From Erysipelotrichaceae bacterium 66202529 (GTDB taxonomy: Bacteria; Bacillota_I; Bacilli_A; Erysipelotrichales; Erysipelotrichaceae): 64,000 nucleotides of DNA. The translations under genes and the position numbers were made by a program. Below, in pieces: positions 9,724 to 18,608 of the stretch. Location of the stretch: the NCBI GenBank assembly GCA_017161075.1, contig CP046174.1, forward strand, positions 372,001 to 436,000, in the 5' to 3' direction. A model generated the notes under the pieces. That model worked only from the letters and a program-made list of their open reading frames with translations. It did not search any database and had not been told where the DNA came from. Within the stretch, counting starts at the first letter, position 1. Each line of letters opens with the position of its first letter.

Positions 9724-10619
9724 ATGAAAGGGATTATATTAGCGGGAGGATCAGGAACGAGACTATATCCATTAACAAAAGCAATTTCTAAGCAGATATT
9801 GCCTGTCTATGACAAGCCGATGATTTATTATCCGCTTTCTACGTTATAATGCTTGCAAATATTCGTGATATTTTAATTATTTCAACACCAAGAGATATTG
9901 AAATATTTAAGAATTTGTTAGGTGATGGCAAACAGTTAGGTATTCATTTAGAATATGCTATACAGGAAAACCCTCGTGGTCTTGCTGAAGCCTTTATAAT
10001 TGGGGAATCTTTTATTGGAGATGATCGGGTTGCTCTAGTATTAGGAGATAATATTTTTTATGGTAGACATTTTTCTTCTGTTTTGGAAACTGCTGTATCA
10101 CAAAGTGGTGCAACTATATTTGGATACTATGTGAAGAATCCTAAAGAATATGGAGTTGTTACTTTTGATAAGAATGCAAAGGTTCTGACTCTTGAAGAAA
10201 AGCCAGAACATCCTAAATCTCATTATGCTGTACCTGGTCTTTATTTTTATGATAATGATGTTATTGATATCGCGAAAACTATCAGTCCTTCTAAACGTGG
10301 AGAGTTAGAAATAAATGCTGTAAATAACAGATATTTGGAAAGGGGAAAATTGAATATTAAGATTTTGGGACGCGGATTTGCCTGGCTGGATACAGGAAAT
10401 CATGATTCTTTATTAGAAGCCTCAGAATATGTAGCATCTATACAGAAAAGACAGGGACTTTATGTTTCATGTATAGAAGAAATCGCCTATATCAAAGGAT
10501 TTATCGATCGGATGCAATTATTGAAATTGGCAGAGCAGTTCTCGAAAACTGAATATGGTGGATATTTACAGCGTTTAGCGGATGAAAATGTTGAAGAAAT
10601 AGCGATAAGTAGAGGATAA
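9724..10619 (+). pseudogene. rmlA: Glucose-1-phosphate thymidylyltransferase, frameshifted
   Basis: Makes dTDP-glucose from glucose-1-phosphate and dTTP. The gene starts [20 protein letters not shown] and [15 protein letters not shown], then meets TAA at 9847. The rest resumes two bases out of frame at 9849 with [16 protein letters not shown] and runs to the normal end. The break lies in TTATAATG, where family members have LMLA; a two-base TA duplication explains it. The downstream piece lacks the GGxGTRLxP nucleotide-binding loop, so it cannot work alone. Either this copy is dead and another rmlA serves, or the shift is reversible, or it is a sequencing error. Confidence 0.9.
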
Positions 10620-10623
10620 AGGG

Positions 10624-12018
10624 ATGAGTGTAAAAAAACTATGTTTTGAATCATGGATTTTAGAAGACGGAAATGTATCTAAAAATGCAGACATTGATGA
10701 ATGGATTGATAGATTAAACAACACGACAAAAGTTGATATAAACAAAATTGACTTACAAAAAAGTGATTTTTGGTTTTATGATGAAAAAGAAGGGGTCATC
10801 AGAAATAAAAATCACAGTTTTTTCACAATTAAGGGGTTTCAGAGAAAGAAAGAAAACAAAATTGTTCAGGAGCAGCCCGTCATTATTCAGGATGAAATAG
10901 GATACTTGGGTATTATTTGTAAAGTAATTGACGGCGTGTTGAATTTTTTAATGCAGGCTAAAATAGAGCCGGGTAATCTGAATAATATACAGCTTTCTCC
11001 TACGATTCAAGCAACAAAAAGCAATTTTATGCAAAAACATGGAGGAAAAAAGCCTAATTATTTAGACTACTTTATGGATGCATCCAATTATGAGATTATA
11101 GTAGATCAGATACAATCTGAGCAGTCCTCTAGGTTTTATAAGAAGAGAAACAGGAATATTATAATCAAAGTTAATGATGAGGATATCATACTTGAAAAAA
11201 ATTTCAAATGGATGACTTTAGGACAAATTAAGCGATTGATGAAGCGTGATAATATTGTGAATATGGATACAAGAACAGTTTTATCTTGTATTCCGTATTA
11301 TAATCATGCGTTAAGTCAAGATGAATTAAAAGAAATGATGGAAAAAGCAAAAGACAAAGCATTATTTAAGTCAGTTTTTTGTGCTAATGATGAAGGGATA
11401 ATACCTCGTATATATCAGTTTATCAATAATATAAAAATGTTTGAGGAAACTAAAGATTTTCTTGTTCCATTAAAAGAATTGTCTACATGGGAGAAAAATG
11501 GGGAAGAGTTTGTTTGCAAACAAGAGCACAATTTTAAAGTAGTGTTCTGCGACATAATGATTGAGGGAAGAGAAGTAGTACGTTGGACACAGCCTTTGTT
11601 TGAAGCCACTGGAATTGCCATATTTGGTCTGTTTACATGTGTTGAAAAAGGAATTCGCAAGTTCTTGGTGAAAGCAAAAAGAGAAATTGGATGCTTTGAC
11701 ATTTTAGAGCTTGGGCCGACGCTTCAAATTGAGCCTTCACATATAAATGGCGCTACCGATAATGTTATTTCAATCTTTCTTGAAAAATTAGATAAAGAGG
11801 AAAGGGTTCTTCATAACGTCTTGCTTTCTGAAGAAGGCGGACGGTTTTATCATGAGCAGAATCACAACGTAATTATAGAAATAGAAAAAGAAGAAGTATA
11901 TGTATCAGAAGAGGATGGATATTTCTGGGTAGATTACAGTACACTTAATCAATTGGTGCAGATTAATAATTGCCTGAATATACAGTTACGCAATTTGATT
12001 TCATTATTGGAGGTATGA
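10624..12018 (+). CDS. NDP-hexose 2,3-dehydratase
   Basis: Expected to remove water from C2/C3 of dTDP-4-keto-6-deoxyglucose, the first step to 2,6-dideoxy sugars (TylX3/EvaA type). At 464 aa it has the family's two tandem homologous halves: QPVIIQDEIGYLGI with KIEPGNLNNIQLSPTIQAT (about residues 80-130) in the first, and WTQPLFEATGIAIFG with KREIGCFDILELGPTLQ (about 318-370) in the second. The second half has lost the EPGN form of the motif. It follows rmlA by four bases and precedes the ketoreductase by four, a tight operon. Confidence 0.85.
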   Translation: MSVKKLCFESWILEDGNVSKNADIDEWIDRLNNTTKVDINKIDLQKSDFWFYDEKEGVIRNKNHSFFTIKGFQRKKENKIVQEQPVIIQDEIGYLGIICKVIDGVLNFLMQAKIEPGNLNNIQLSPTIQATKSNFMQKHGGKKPNYLDYFMDASNYEIIVDQIQSEQSSRFYKKRNRNIIIKVNDEDIILEKNFKWMTLGQIKRLMKRDNIVNMDTRTVLSCIPYYNHALSQDELKEMMEKAKDKALFKSVFCANDEGIIPRIYQFINNIKMFEETKDFLVPLKELSTWEKNGEEFVCKQEHNFKVVFCDIMIEGREVVRWTQPLFEATGIAIFGLFTCVEKGIRKFLVKAKREIGCFDILELGPTLQIEPSHINGATDNVISIFLEKLDKEERVLHNVLLSEEGGRFYHEQNHNVIIEIEKEEVYVSEEDGYFWVDYSTLNQLVQINNCLNIQLRNLISLLEV

Positions 12019-12022
12019 TAAA

Positions 12023-13039
12023 ATGAAGAATATCAGGATAGGGATAATTTGTCCGTCAGATATCGCGTTTAGAAGGTTTCTTCCATCATTGACAGGAGAA
12101 AAAGATTTCACTTATGTTGGAGTGGCAGTTGCTGATAAGAGCGAGTGGAATGGCGATGTTGCTGATGAGGTAATCGCAAAAGAAATAAAAAAAGCAGAAA
12201 AATTTGCTGAAACTTATGGCGGTAACGTATATACTGGTTATAAAGCTTTAATTAAATCGAATGATATTGATGCTATTTACCTTCCTTTGCCTCCAGCATT
12301 GCATTATAAATGGGCAAAATTGGCATTGGAGGAAGGAAAGCATGTATTTGTAGAGAAACCGTCAACGGTTTCATATGAAACAAGCAAATTGCTTACCGCA
12401 TTAGCGAAAGAAAAAAAATTAGCATTACATGAGAACTATATGTTCCAGTATCATTCTCAAATAACTGAAATTAAAAAGATGATTGAGAATGGAGAAATCG
12501 GAAAGGTTCATTCATATCATGCTAAATTTGGTTTCCCTATGAGAGCGCAAAATGATTTTCGCTACAATAAAGCGTTAGGCGGTGGAGCTTTGCTGGATGC
12601 AGGTGGCTACGTGATTAAACTAGCAACAAAACTTTTAGGGGAAAATCTTACAATGCTGGCAAGTACGATGAAAGAGTATAATGATATGAATGTAGATATG
12701 TATGGTTCCTACATGTTCAAAAATGAAAAAGAAGAAGTATTTGTTGGTGAATATGGTATGGATTGTGAATATCAATGTAGTTTATCTGTTTGGGGTAGTA
12801 AGGGGATTTTATCAACAGATAGAATTTTCACAGCTCCAGACAATCTAAAACCCATAGTTCAAGTTTTACATGACGGAGTAACAAATAAAATTGAATTGCA
12901 GGCAGATTCTCATTTTAAAAAGTCTATTCGTAAATTTTATGAAGCTGTAAATAATGAGATTATAAGGGAAAAAATTTACCAGGAAATTGAAAAGCAAGCA
13001 GAGCTAGTGGAAAGAGCAAGAATATTATCAGGAAGGTAA
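12023..13039 (+). CDS. Gfo/Idh/MocA oxidoreductase, probable NDP-sugar 3-ketoreductase
   Basis: A 338-aa NAD(P)-binding oxidoreductase. The N-terminal Rossmann part ends with the family signature AIYLPLPPALHYKWAK and the EKP motif (HVFVEKPSTVS, about residue 110), where Lys is the catalytic residue. The C-terminal half has GGGALLDAGGYVI with the conserved Asp. Directly after a 2,3-dehydratase, such enzymes reduce the unstable 3-keto product (TylC1-like), giving a dTDP-4-keto-2,6-dideoxyhexose. That specific substrate is inferred from gene order. GGAGG lies upstream of the ATG. Confidence 0.82.
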   Translation: MKNIRIGIICPSDIAFRRFLPSLTGEKDFTYVGVAVADKSEWNGDVADEVIAKEIKKAEKFAETYGGNVYTGYKALIKSNDIDAIYLPLPPALHYKWAKLALEEGKHVFVEKPSTVSYETSKLLTALAKEKKLALHENYMFQYHSQITEIKKMIENGEIGKVHSYHAKFGFPMRAQNDFRYNKALGGGALLDAGGYVIKLATKLLGENLTMLASTMKEYNDMNVDMYGSYMFKNEKEEVFVGEYGMDCEYQCSLSVWGSKGILSTDRIFTAPDNLKPIVQVLHDGVTNKIELQADSHFKKSIRKFYEAVNNEIIREKIYQEIEKQAELVERARILSGR

Positions 13040-13048
13040 GGGAGCAAA

Positions 13049-14197
13049 ATGATTAAATTTAATAAACCATCTATTACGGATAAAGAAAGGCAGAACGTTA
13101 TTGAAGCAATGAATGGCAACAATATTTTATCAGGTGATGGAAAATTCACAATGCAGGTATATAAACAGTTTGAGGAGCGCTTTGGAATTAAAAATATGCT
13201 TTTGACTACTTCAGGAACTACTGCACTGGAAATGGCGTCTATTTTGATAAATCTGGAACCGGGAGATGAAGTAATTACGCCATCGTTTACATTTTCTTCT
13301 ACTGTCAACGCATTTTTACTACGAGGGGCAAATCCGGTGTTCTGTGACATTCGAGAAGATACTTTCAATATTGATGAAAGATTGATAGAAGGACTGATTA
13401 CTCCAAAAACTAAGGCAATTTATGCAGTTGATTATGCAGGTTTCCCATGTGAAATGGATTTGATTAATGAAATTGCAAATCGTCATGGATTGTTCGTTAT
13501 AGAAGATGCTGCACAGGCTGTGGGATCCACATATAAAGGAAGATATGCAGGAACATTAAGTGAGTTTGGCTGCTTCAGTTTTCATGAAACAAAGAACTAT
13601 GTCATGGGTGAAGGCGGCGGAATTGTTATCAATGAAGATAAATACATGGAGCGTGCTGAAATCATTAGAGAAAAAGGTACAAACCGCAGACAGGTTGTGC
13701 AGGGCTTGGTTGATAAGTATACATGGCATGATGTCGGGTCATCCTTCTTGCCAAGTGATATTTTAGCAGCGATTTTATCTGCACAAATGGATAGATATGA
13801 TGAGATTATGGAAAAGCGTATGAATGTGTGGAATATCTACTATAATGGATTAAAAGAGCTTGAAGATCAAGGTGTCCTAAGACGTCCAGTATTACCACAA
13901 GATATTGAACATAATGCACATATGTTTTGTATTGTTTTACCAAGTGAAAATATTAGAACAAAATTAATCAATAAGCTTAGAGAAAAAAACATTGCAAGTT
14001 ATATTTGTTATGTGGCACTACATTCATCACCATATGGATTAAAGCTAGGATATACACCGGATATGTTGCCGGTTACAGAGGATTTATCAAAACGAATCTT
14101 ACGTCTTCCACTTTATGTTGATATGACTACAGAAGATGCTCAATTTGTGGTAGACGTTATTAAAGAAAACTTTAAGAGAGAAGGTATGCAATTATGA
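13049..14197 (+). CDS. DegT/DnrJ/EryC1 sugar aminotransferase, WecE/RffA-like
   Basis: PLP-dependent transfer of an amino group to a keto-sugar nucleotide. At 382 aa it resembles WecE/RffA closely: NKPSITDKE near the start, NNILSGDGKFT, TTSGTTALEMASILI, then EDAAQAVGSTYKGR and CFSFHETKNYVMGEGGG, whose Lys (about residue 181) would hold PLP, and EIIREKGTNRRQ. WecE acts at C4 of dTDP-4-keto-6-deoxyglucose, so a C4 amination of the 2,6-dideoxy intermediate is the likely role here. It overlaps the ATP-grasp gene by four bases (ATGA). Confidence 0.88.
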   Translation: MIKFNKPSITDKERQNVIEAMNGNNILSGDGKFTMQVYKQFEERFGIKNMLLTTSGTTALEMASILINLEPGDEVITPSFTFSSTVNAFLLRGANPVFCDIREDTFNIDERLIEGLITPKTKAIYAVDYAGFPCEMDLINEIANRHGLFVIEDAAQAVGSTYKGRYAGTLSEFGCFSFHETKNYVMGEGGGIVINEDKYMERAEIIREKGTNRRQVVQGLVDKYTWHDVGSSFLPSDILAAILSAQMDRYDEIMEKRMNVWNIYYNGLKELEDQGVLRRPVLPQDIEHNAHMFCIVLPSENIRTKLINKLREKNIASYICYVALHSSPYGLKLGYTPDMLPVTEDLSKRILRLPLYVDMTTEDAQFVVDVIKENFKREGMQL

Positions 14198-15378
14198 AAA
14201 AGGTTATTATTTTAGGCGCCGGTATATATCAAGTACCATTAATTAAATGTGCCAAGAGTCTTGGTTATTACACTATTGTTTGTAGCATTGAAGGAAATTA
14301 TCCTGGATTTAAGTACGCAGATAAAGTCTATTACATCAATACGATTGATAAAGATGCAATACTTGAGGTTGCTATAGAAGAAAAAATCGATGGAATAGTG
14401 ACAGCTGGAACAGATGTTGCTGTGAATACAATAGGTTATGTATGTGATAAATTAGGACTTAAAGGACTTTCAGCTAAAAGTGCAGAGATGGTTACTGATA
14501 AGAGTTTAATGAAGAAAGCATTTTTCAAAGGGGATGTTAGTACAGCTAAATATTTTGAAATAAAATCAAAAAAAGATTTGATTGATTCGTTTTCTGAGTT
14601 AACTTTCCCTTTGATTATAAAAGCTGTTGACTTATCTGGAAGCAGAGGTATAATCATTGTTGAAACGCATGATGAAGCATTGACTGCATTTGATAAAGTA
14701 ATGAAAGTAACTCATAAAGATTATTGTATTGTTGAAGAATTTATTACTGGTGTAGAATTCGGAGCACAAGCATTTATGTATAATGGAAAAATGCAATTTG
14801 TGTTACCACATGGTGATTATGTTTTTCAAGCTGATACAGGCATTCCTATTGGGCACTTTGCTCCATATAACATGGGGGAGGATATCGTAAAGCAGGCAAT
14901 AGATATCACAGAAAAAGCTGCAAAGGCATTAAATATAGATAATGCTGCAATGAATTGCGATTATATTTTGAAAGATAATAAAGTATATGTTATTGAAATT
15001 GGGGCTAGATCTGGTGCTACATGTTTAGCGGAGTTGGTAAGTATTTATTATGATGTGAATTATTATGAAATCATCTTAAAGGCAGCAGTAGGAGAGATAC
15101 CAGATTTTTCAAAAGTAGGTGTTACTAAAGGTATACCAAATGCAAGTATGTTATTGTATACAGATTATGACGGCATTATAAAGAAGCAAGAAAATAATAT
15201 TACTGAACAGGAAAATGTTGTAGATGTCTCTTTTGATTATCAGATAGGCGATGCTGTTCATGCATTTAAAAATGGCACACATAGAATTGGGCAGCTAATC
15301 GTAAAAGGTAGTACACTGGATGGCTGTGAAAAATTATTACATAAATGCTTAAATGAAATTGCTATTGAAGTGGAGTAG
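14194..15378 (+). CDS. ATP-grasp carboxylate-amine ligase
   Basis: A 394-aa protein of the carbamoyl-phosphate-synthase-like ATP-grasp fold. N-terminal pre-grasp domain with ILGAGIYQVPLIKCAKSLGY; ATP-grasp core with PLIIKAVDLSGSRGI (P-loop-like lid, about residue 140), the YCIVEEFITGVEFGAQAF strand and AAMNCDYILKDNKVYVIEIG-ARSGAT metal-binding region (about 250-275). These enzymes join an acyl-phosphate to an amine. Its place after an aminotransferase suggests it acylates the new sugar amino group with an amino acid or other acid; that is inference. Translationally coupled to its neighbour upstream. Confidence 0.8.
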   Translation: MKKVIILGAGIYQVPLIKCAKSLGYYTIVCSIEGNYPGFKYADKVYYINTIDKDAILEVAIEEKIDGIVTAGTDVAVNTIGYVCDKLGLKGLSAKSAEMVTDKSLMKKAFFKGDVSTAKYFEIKSKKDLIDSFSELTFPLIIKAVDLSGSRGIIIVETHDEALTAFDKVMKVTHKDYCIVEEFITGVEFGAQAFMYNGKMQFVLPHGDYVFQADTGIPIGHFAPYNMGEDIVKQAIDITEKAAKALNIDNAAMNCDYILKDNKVYVIEIGARSGATCLAELVSIYYDVNYYEIILKAAVGEIPDFSKVGVTKGIPNASMLLYTDYDGIIKKQENNITEQENVVDVSFDYQIGDAVHAFKNGTHRIGQLIVKGSTLDGCEKLLHKCLNEIAIEVE

Positions 15379-15388
15379 ATTTTACAAT

Positions 15389-16342
15389 ATGATAGATGGT
15401 AAATTATATTCAATTGTGATACCTTGTTATAATTCAAGCAAAAGTATTTTAAAAGTTATTTCTACTACAATAGACGAATTACATAAAATCGGTATTGAAC
15501 GGTATGAATTTGTTCTTGTTAATGATTGCTCACCTGATCAAGGTGAAACAATAAACATTTTGGAAAAACTTGCGAATGAACATGAATTTGTTAAGGTAAT
15601 TGATTTAGCAAAAAATGCTGGACAGCATAACGCAACAATGGAAGGGTTGCGTTATGCTGCAGGTGATTTTATTATTAGTATGGATGATGATTTACAGACA
15701 GATCCTTCGCAAATTTTAAGGCTATTGGATGCAATGAACGAAAATAATCAAGACATCATATATGGTTATTATCCGAAGAAAAAACATAATGGTTTTCGCA
15801 ATCTATTAAGTAAATTAAATTATGCCTCAGTTCGATTTTTGATAGGTAAGCCGAAAGGGCTTGAGACAAGCAGCTTCTGGATAATAAAGAAATTTGTGCG
15901 CGATTATGTGATTCAATATAATAATGCCTTTCCTTATCTTCAAGGACTATTTTTAAGAACAACTGATAATATAGGATGCATAGCAATCGAGCATCGAAAG
16001 CGAGAATTTGGAGACTCTAATTATACTTTAAAAAAATTATTCAAATTATGGACTAATATACTTGGATTTTCAATAAAACCATTAAGATTGGCCATGTATA
16101 TGGGAAGTGTTATTGCATGTTTAAGTATTATAGCAATTATCTGTATAATAGCTATAAAGATTACAAATACTAATGTTGCTGCAGGATGGCCGTCTGTAAT
16201 GGTTGTGGTTTGTTTCTTTTTTGGGTTGATTTTATTTTTCTTAGGATTGATTGGTGAATATATAGGACGAATTTATCTTGCAATCAATGCTGATCCTCCA
16301 AGTGTTATACGAAATTTATATAATATAGAATCTAATGAATAA
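15389..16342 (+). CDS. GT2 polyprenyl-phosphate glycosyltransferase (ArnC/GtrB/DPM1-like)
   Basis: Family-2 glycosyltransferase: SIVIPCYNSS at the start, VLVNDCSPDQGE, LAKNAGQHNATMEGLRYA and the MDDDLQTDP metal-binding DxD block, followed by two C-terminal membrane helices (about residues 220-300). That layout matches ArnC, GtrB and DPM1-type enzymes, which attach a nucleotide sugar to undecaprenyl phosphate on the inner face. The ATG at 15389 is chosen because the product then starts MIDGKLYSIVIP; an upstream ATG at 15353 would add MKLLLKWSRFYN without a ribosome site and overlap the ligase gene by 26 bases. Confidence 0.85.
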   Translation: MIDGKLYSIVIPCYNSSKSILKVISTTIDELHKIGIERYEFVLVNDCSPDQGETINILEKLANEHEFVKVIDLAKNAGQHNATMEGLRYAAGDFIISMDDDLQTDPSQILRLLDAMNENNQDIIYGYYPKKKHNGFRNLLSKLNYASVRFLIGKPKGLETSSFWIIKKFVRDYVIQYNNAFPYLQGLFLRTTDNIGCIAIEHRKREFGDSNYTLKKLFKLWTNILGFSIKPLRLAMYMGSVIACLSIIAIICIIAIKITNTNVAAGWPSVMVVVCFFFGLILFFLGLIGEYIGRIYLAINADPPSVIRNLYNIESNE

Positions 16343-16688
16343 TAGATAAATCCAAATGTTAATTTATATTTTATTTTATTCAAAGATAAAGGTTAAATTT
16401 TCTATTATCATTTATTTTGTTTTATTCCAAGAGAAATGATACTAATAAAGTATTATCAAAAATTAAAATCTAAGAATGATTGCTTTTATTGCAAGAAATT
16501 TTATTTTATTCTTCAATATAAAGATACTAATCGTAAGGTCTCTTTAAGGCACATCATATCATTGATAAATAGCATGAATATTAAGTCTGTAAATAATAAA
16601 CTATAAAGTGATTTTCCACTAAGAGAAAGAAAGGGATATAATTAATTGCTTTAGAAAAAGGTGATTATATTATACTAGGGGAAACTAA
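16343..16688. other. AT-rich intergenic region
   Basis: No gene seen. Near the right end TTGCTT (about 16644) and TATTAT/TATACT (about 16666-16675) may form a promoter for the NlpC/P60 gene; the GGGG site lies 6-9 bases before its ATG. Confidence 0.35.
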
Positions 16689-18596
16689 ATGAGATTAAAC
16701 AAATGTTTTAGGAAAAGAAAGCATATATATATTTGTATGATGGTTGTTTTTGGTATATTTGTTTTTAACAATTTATATCATGGTACTTTTGCAAAGGAAA
16801 ATAACGGGTTTATTACGGAAAATTCAAATACTTATTATTATCAAAATGGTGAAAAGAAAAAAGGCTTTATTCAAATTAAAGGTTCTAAATATTATTTTGA
16901 TGAAAAGACAGGTATAATGAAGAAAGGTTACACTACGATAAATGGAAAGAAATACCTATTTGATGAAAAGACAGGTAAAATGTTGACTGGAATCAGAGTT
17001 GTAAATAAAGGTACTCAATATGAAACGAAATATAAATTCATGCCAGAGGGAGATGTTTTTAAGAAAGGTTTATATAAAGAACCAACAAGTGGGAGCTATT
17101 ACTATTTTAATAAAACAACAGGAGCAGCACATAAAGGAAATCTAGTTGATGAATATGGAAGAAGATTTATTTTTGATAATAAAACTGGAGTTATGCTAAC
17201 TGGTTTACGTAAATTAAATAATTATACATATTATTATAAAGAAACCGGAGATGTATACAAAGGTGGTATAAAAACGATCAATGGCTCTAAGTATTATTTT
17301 GATAAAAAAACTGGCATAATGAAAAAGGGCTATCTTAATGTTGAGGGAGTTAAATATTATTTAGACAAAGATACAGGTGTTCTGCAGAATGGTCTACACA
17401 CAGTGAATGCAGGTACTGAAAGTCAAGCTACTTATTATTTCCTAAAAAATGGAGATGTATTCCGTGGAGGGATAATCAATGTTGATGGGAAGCGTTATTA
17501 TTTTGATGATAAAACGGGAGCAGTACGAAAAGGTTACATTAAAACGGTAAATAAGAAACATTATTATGCAAATCCCGAAACTGGTGTTTTGATTAATGGT
17601 ATGAAAAGGATAAATGATAATACTGTTTATTATTTTACTGCATCAGGAACTTTGAAAACAGGATTATTGAATATAGGAAACGATACCTTTTATTTTAATC
17701 CAAGTACAGGAAATATGCAGACAGGAATGCAGATTTTGAATGTATCGGGAGTAGATAAGAAATATTGGTTTGATAGAACAAGCGGGAAGGCGTTTACAGG
17801 AGTTCAATATGTAGAGAATTTAGAAAGAAATTATTATTTTGATCCAAAAGTATCTTCAGGACTTCGCACAGGATTACAAAAATATAATAGCGAAACTTAT
17901 TATTTCGATGAGTATGGAGTAGGACATAACCAATTACAATCTATTGATCGTAATCTATATTATTTTGATAAAAATACATATGTTATGAAGAAAAACTATG
18001 ATATCTCTATTGAACAGCTTGTTGGAAATAATACAAGCGTATCGGGTATCACTTTCAGTGCTGGAAATGATGGAAAGGTCACTATAAACAAAGATGAAGA
18101 ATTGAATACAAGGTCTAAAATCATTTATAATGGACTTCTTAAATTAGGACAGCCATATGCTTATACAGATGATCAAGAAGGTTTTAATTGTTCAAGTTTT
18201 GTATACTACAGTTATCAAGAGGCAGGTCTTGAAACATTTGGTAATGGAACAGGTAATTCAAATTCATGGAAGACATATACTATGGCACCTTATGTATATG
18301 ATCATTATCAGGTATTTAGCGAGCAGGAAAAGTTAAAGCCTGGTGATTTAATTTTCTGGTCAAAAGAAAATTGTGGAAATTCGCTTGTTGATGAAAATGG
18401 AAAGTGTCTGCATAGATTTATTCGAGATAAAAAAGAATACCATGTACATCATGTAGGTATTTATTTAGGCAATGGACAGGTTTTGGAGTCATACGAGCCT
18501 AAAGATGCAGTTATTATACAAGATTTAAAGATAACTTCTCCTGAGGAAAATGAAAACTATTATTTTAGTTATTTTGCCGATGCTATAGATAGTTAA
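16689..18596 (+). CDS. Secreted NlpC/P60 peptidase with CW-binding repeats
   Basis: A 635-aa exported protein. After a membrane/signal segment (residues 13-30) there are about 17 units of the glucan/choline-type binding repeat, e.g. KYYFDEKTGIMKKGY and YYFDDKTGAVRKGYI, to about residue 440. The C-terminal domain has the NlpC/P60 hallmarks: FNCSSFVYYSYQEAG with catalytic Cys (about 502), LKPGDLIFWS and VHHVGIYLGNGQVLES with catalytic His. It should cut peptidoglycan stem peptides while bound to a wall polymer. Its place inside a sugar-modification cluster suggests the repeats may recognise that decorated polymer; this is speculative. Confidence 0.9.
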   Translation: MRLNKCFRKRKHIYICMMVVFGIFVFNNLYHGTFAKENNGFITENSNTYYYQNGEKKKGFIQIKGSKYYFDEKTGIMKKGYTTINGKKYLFDEKTGKMLTGIRVVNKGTQYETKYKFMPEGDVFKKGLYKEPTSGSYYYFNKTTGAAHKGNLVDEYGRRFIFDNKTGVMLTGLRKLNNYTYYYKETGDVYKGGIKTINGSKYYFDKKTGIMKKGYLNVEGVKYYLDKDTGVLQNGLHTVNAGTESQATYYFLKNGDVFRGGIINVDGKRYYFDDKTGAVRKGYIKTVNKKHYYANPETGVLINGMKRINDNTVYYFTASGTLKTGLLNIGNDTFYFNPSTGNMQTGMQILNVSGVDKKYWFDRTSGKAFTGVQYVENLERNYYFDPKVSSGLRTGLQKYNSETYYFDEYGVGHNQLQSIDRNLYYFDKNTYVMKKNYDISIEQLVGNNTSVSGITFSAGNDGKVTINKDEELNTRSKIIYNGLLKLGQPYAYTDDQEGFNCSSFVYYSYQEAGLETFGNGTGNSNSWKTYTMAPYVYDHYQVFSEQEKLKPGDLIFWSKENCGNSLVDENGKCLHRFIRDKKEYHVHHVGIYLGNGQVLESYEPKDAVIIQDLKITSPEENENYYFSYFADAIDS

Positions 18597-18608
18597 TGGA
18601 AGAGGTCT

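Noticed and set aside
9849..10619. Shorter rmlA starting at ATG 9849
   Set aside because: It would lack the GGxGTRL nucleotide-binding loop encoded in the other frame just upstream; treated as the second half of a frameshifted gene.
15353..15388. Upstream start for the GT2 gene
   Set aside because: No ribosome site, overlaps the ligase gene by 26 bases and adds residues foreign to the family.
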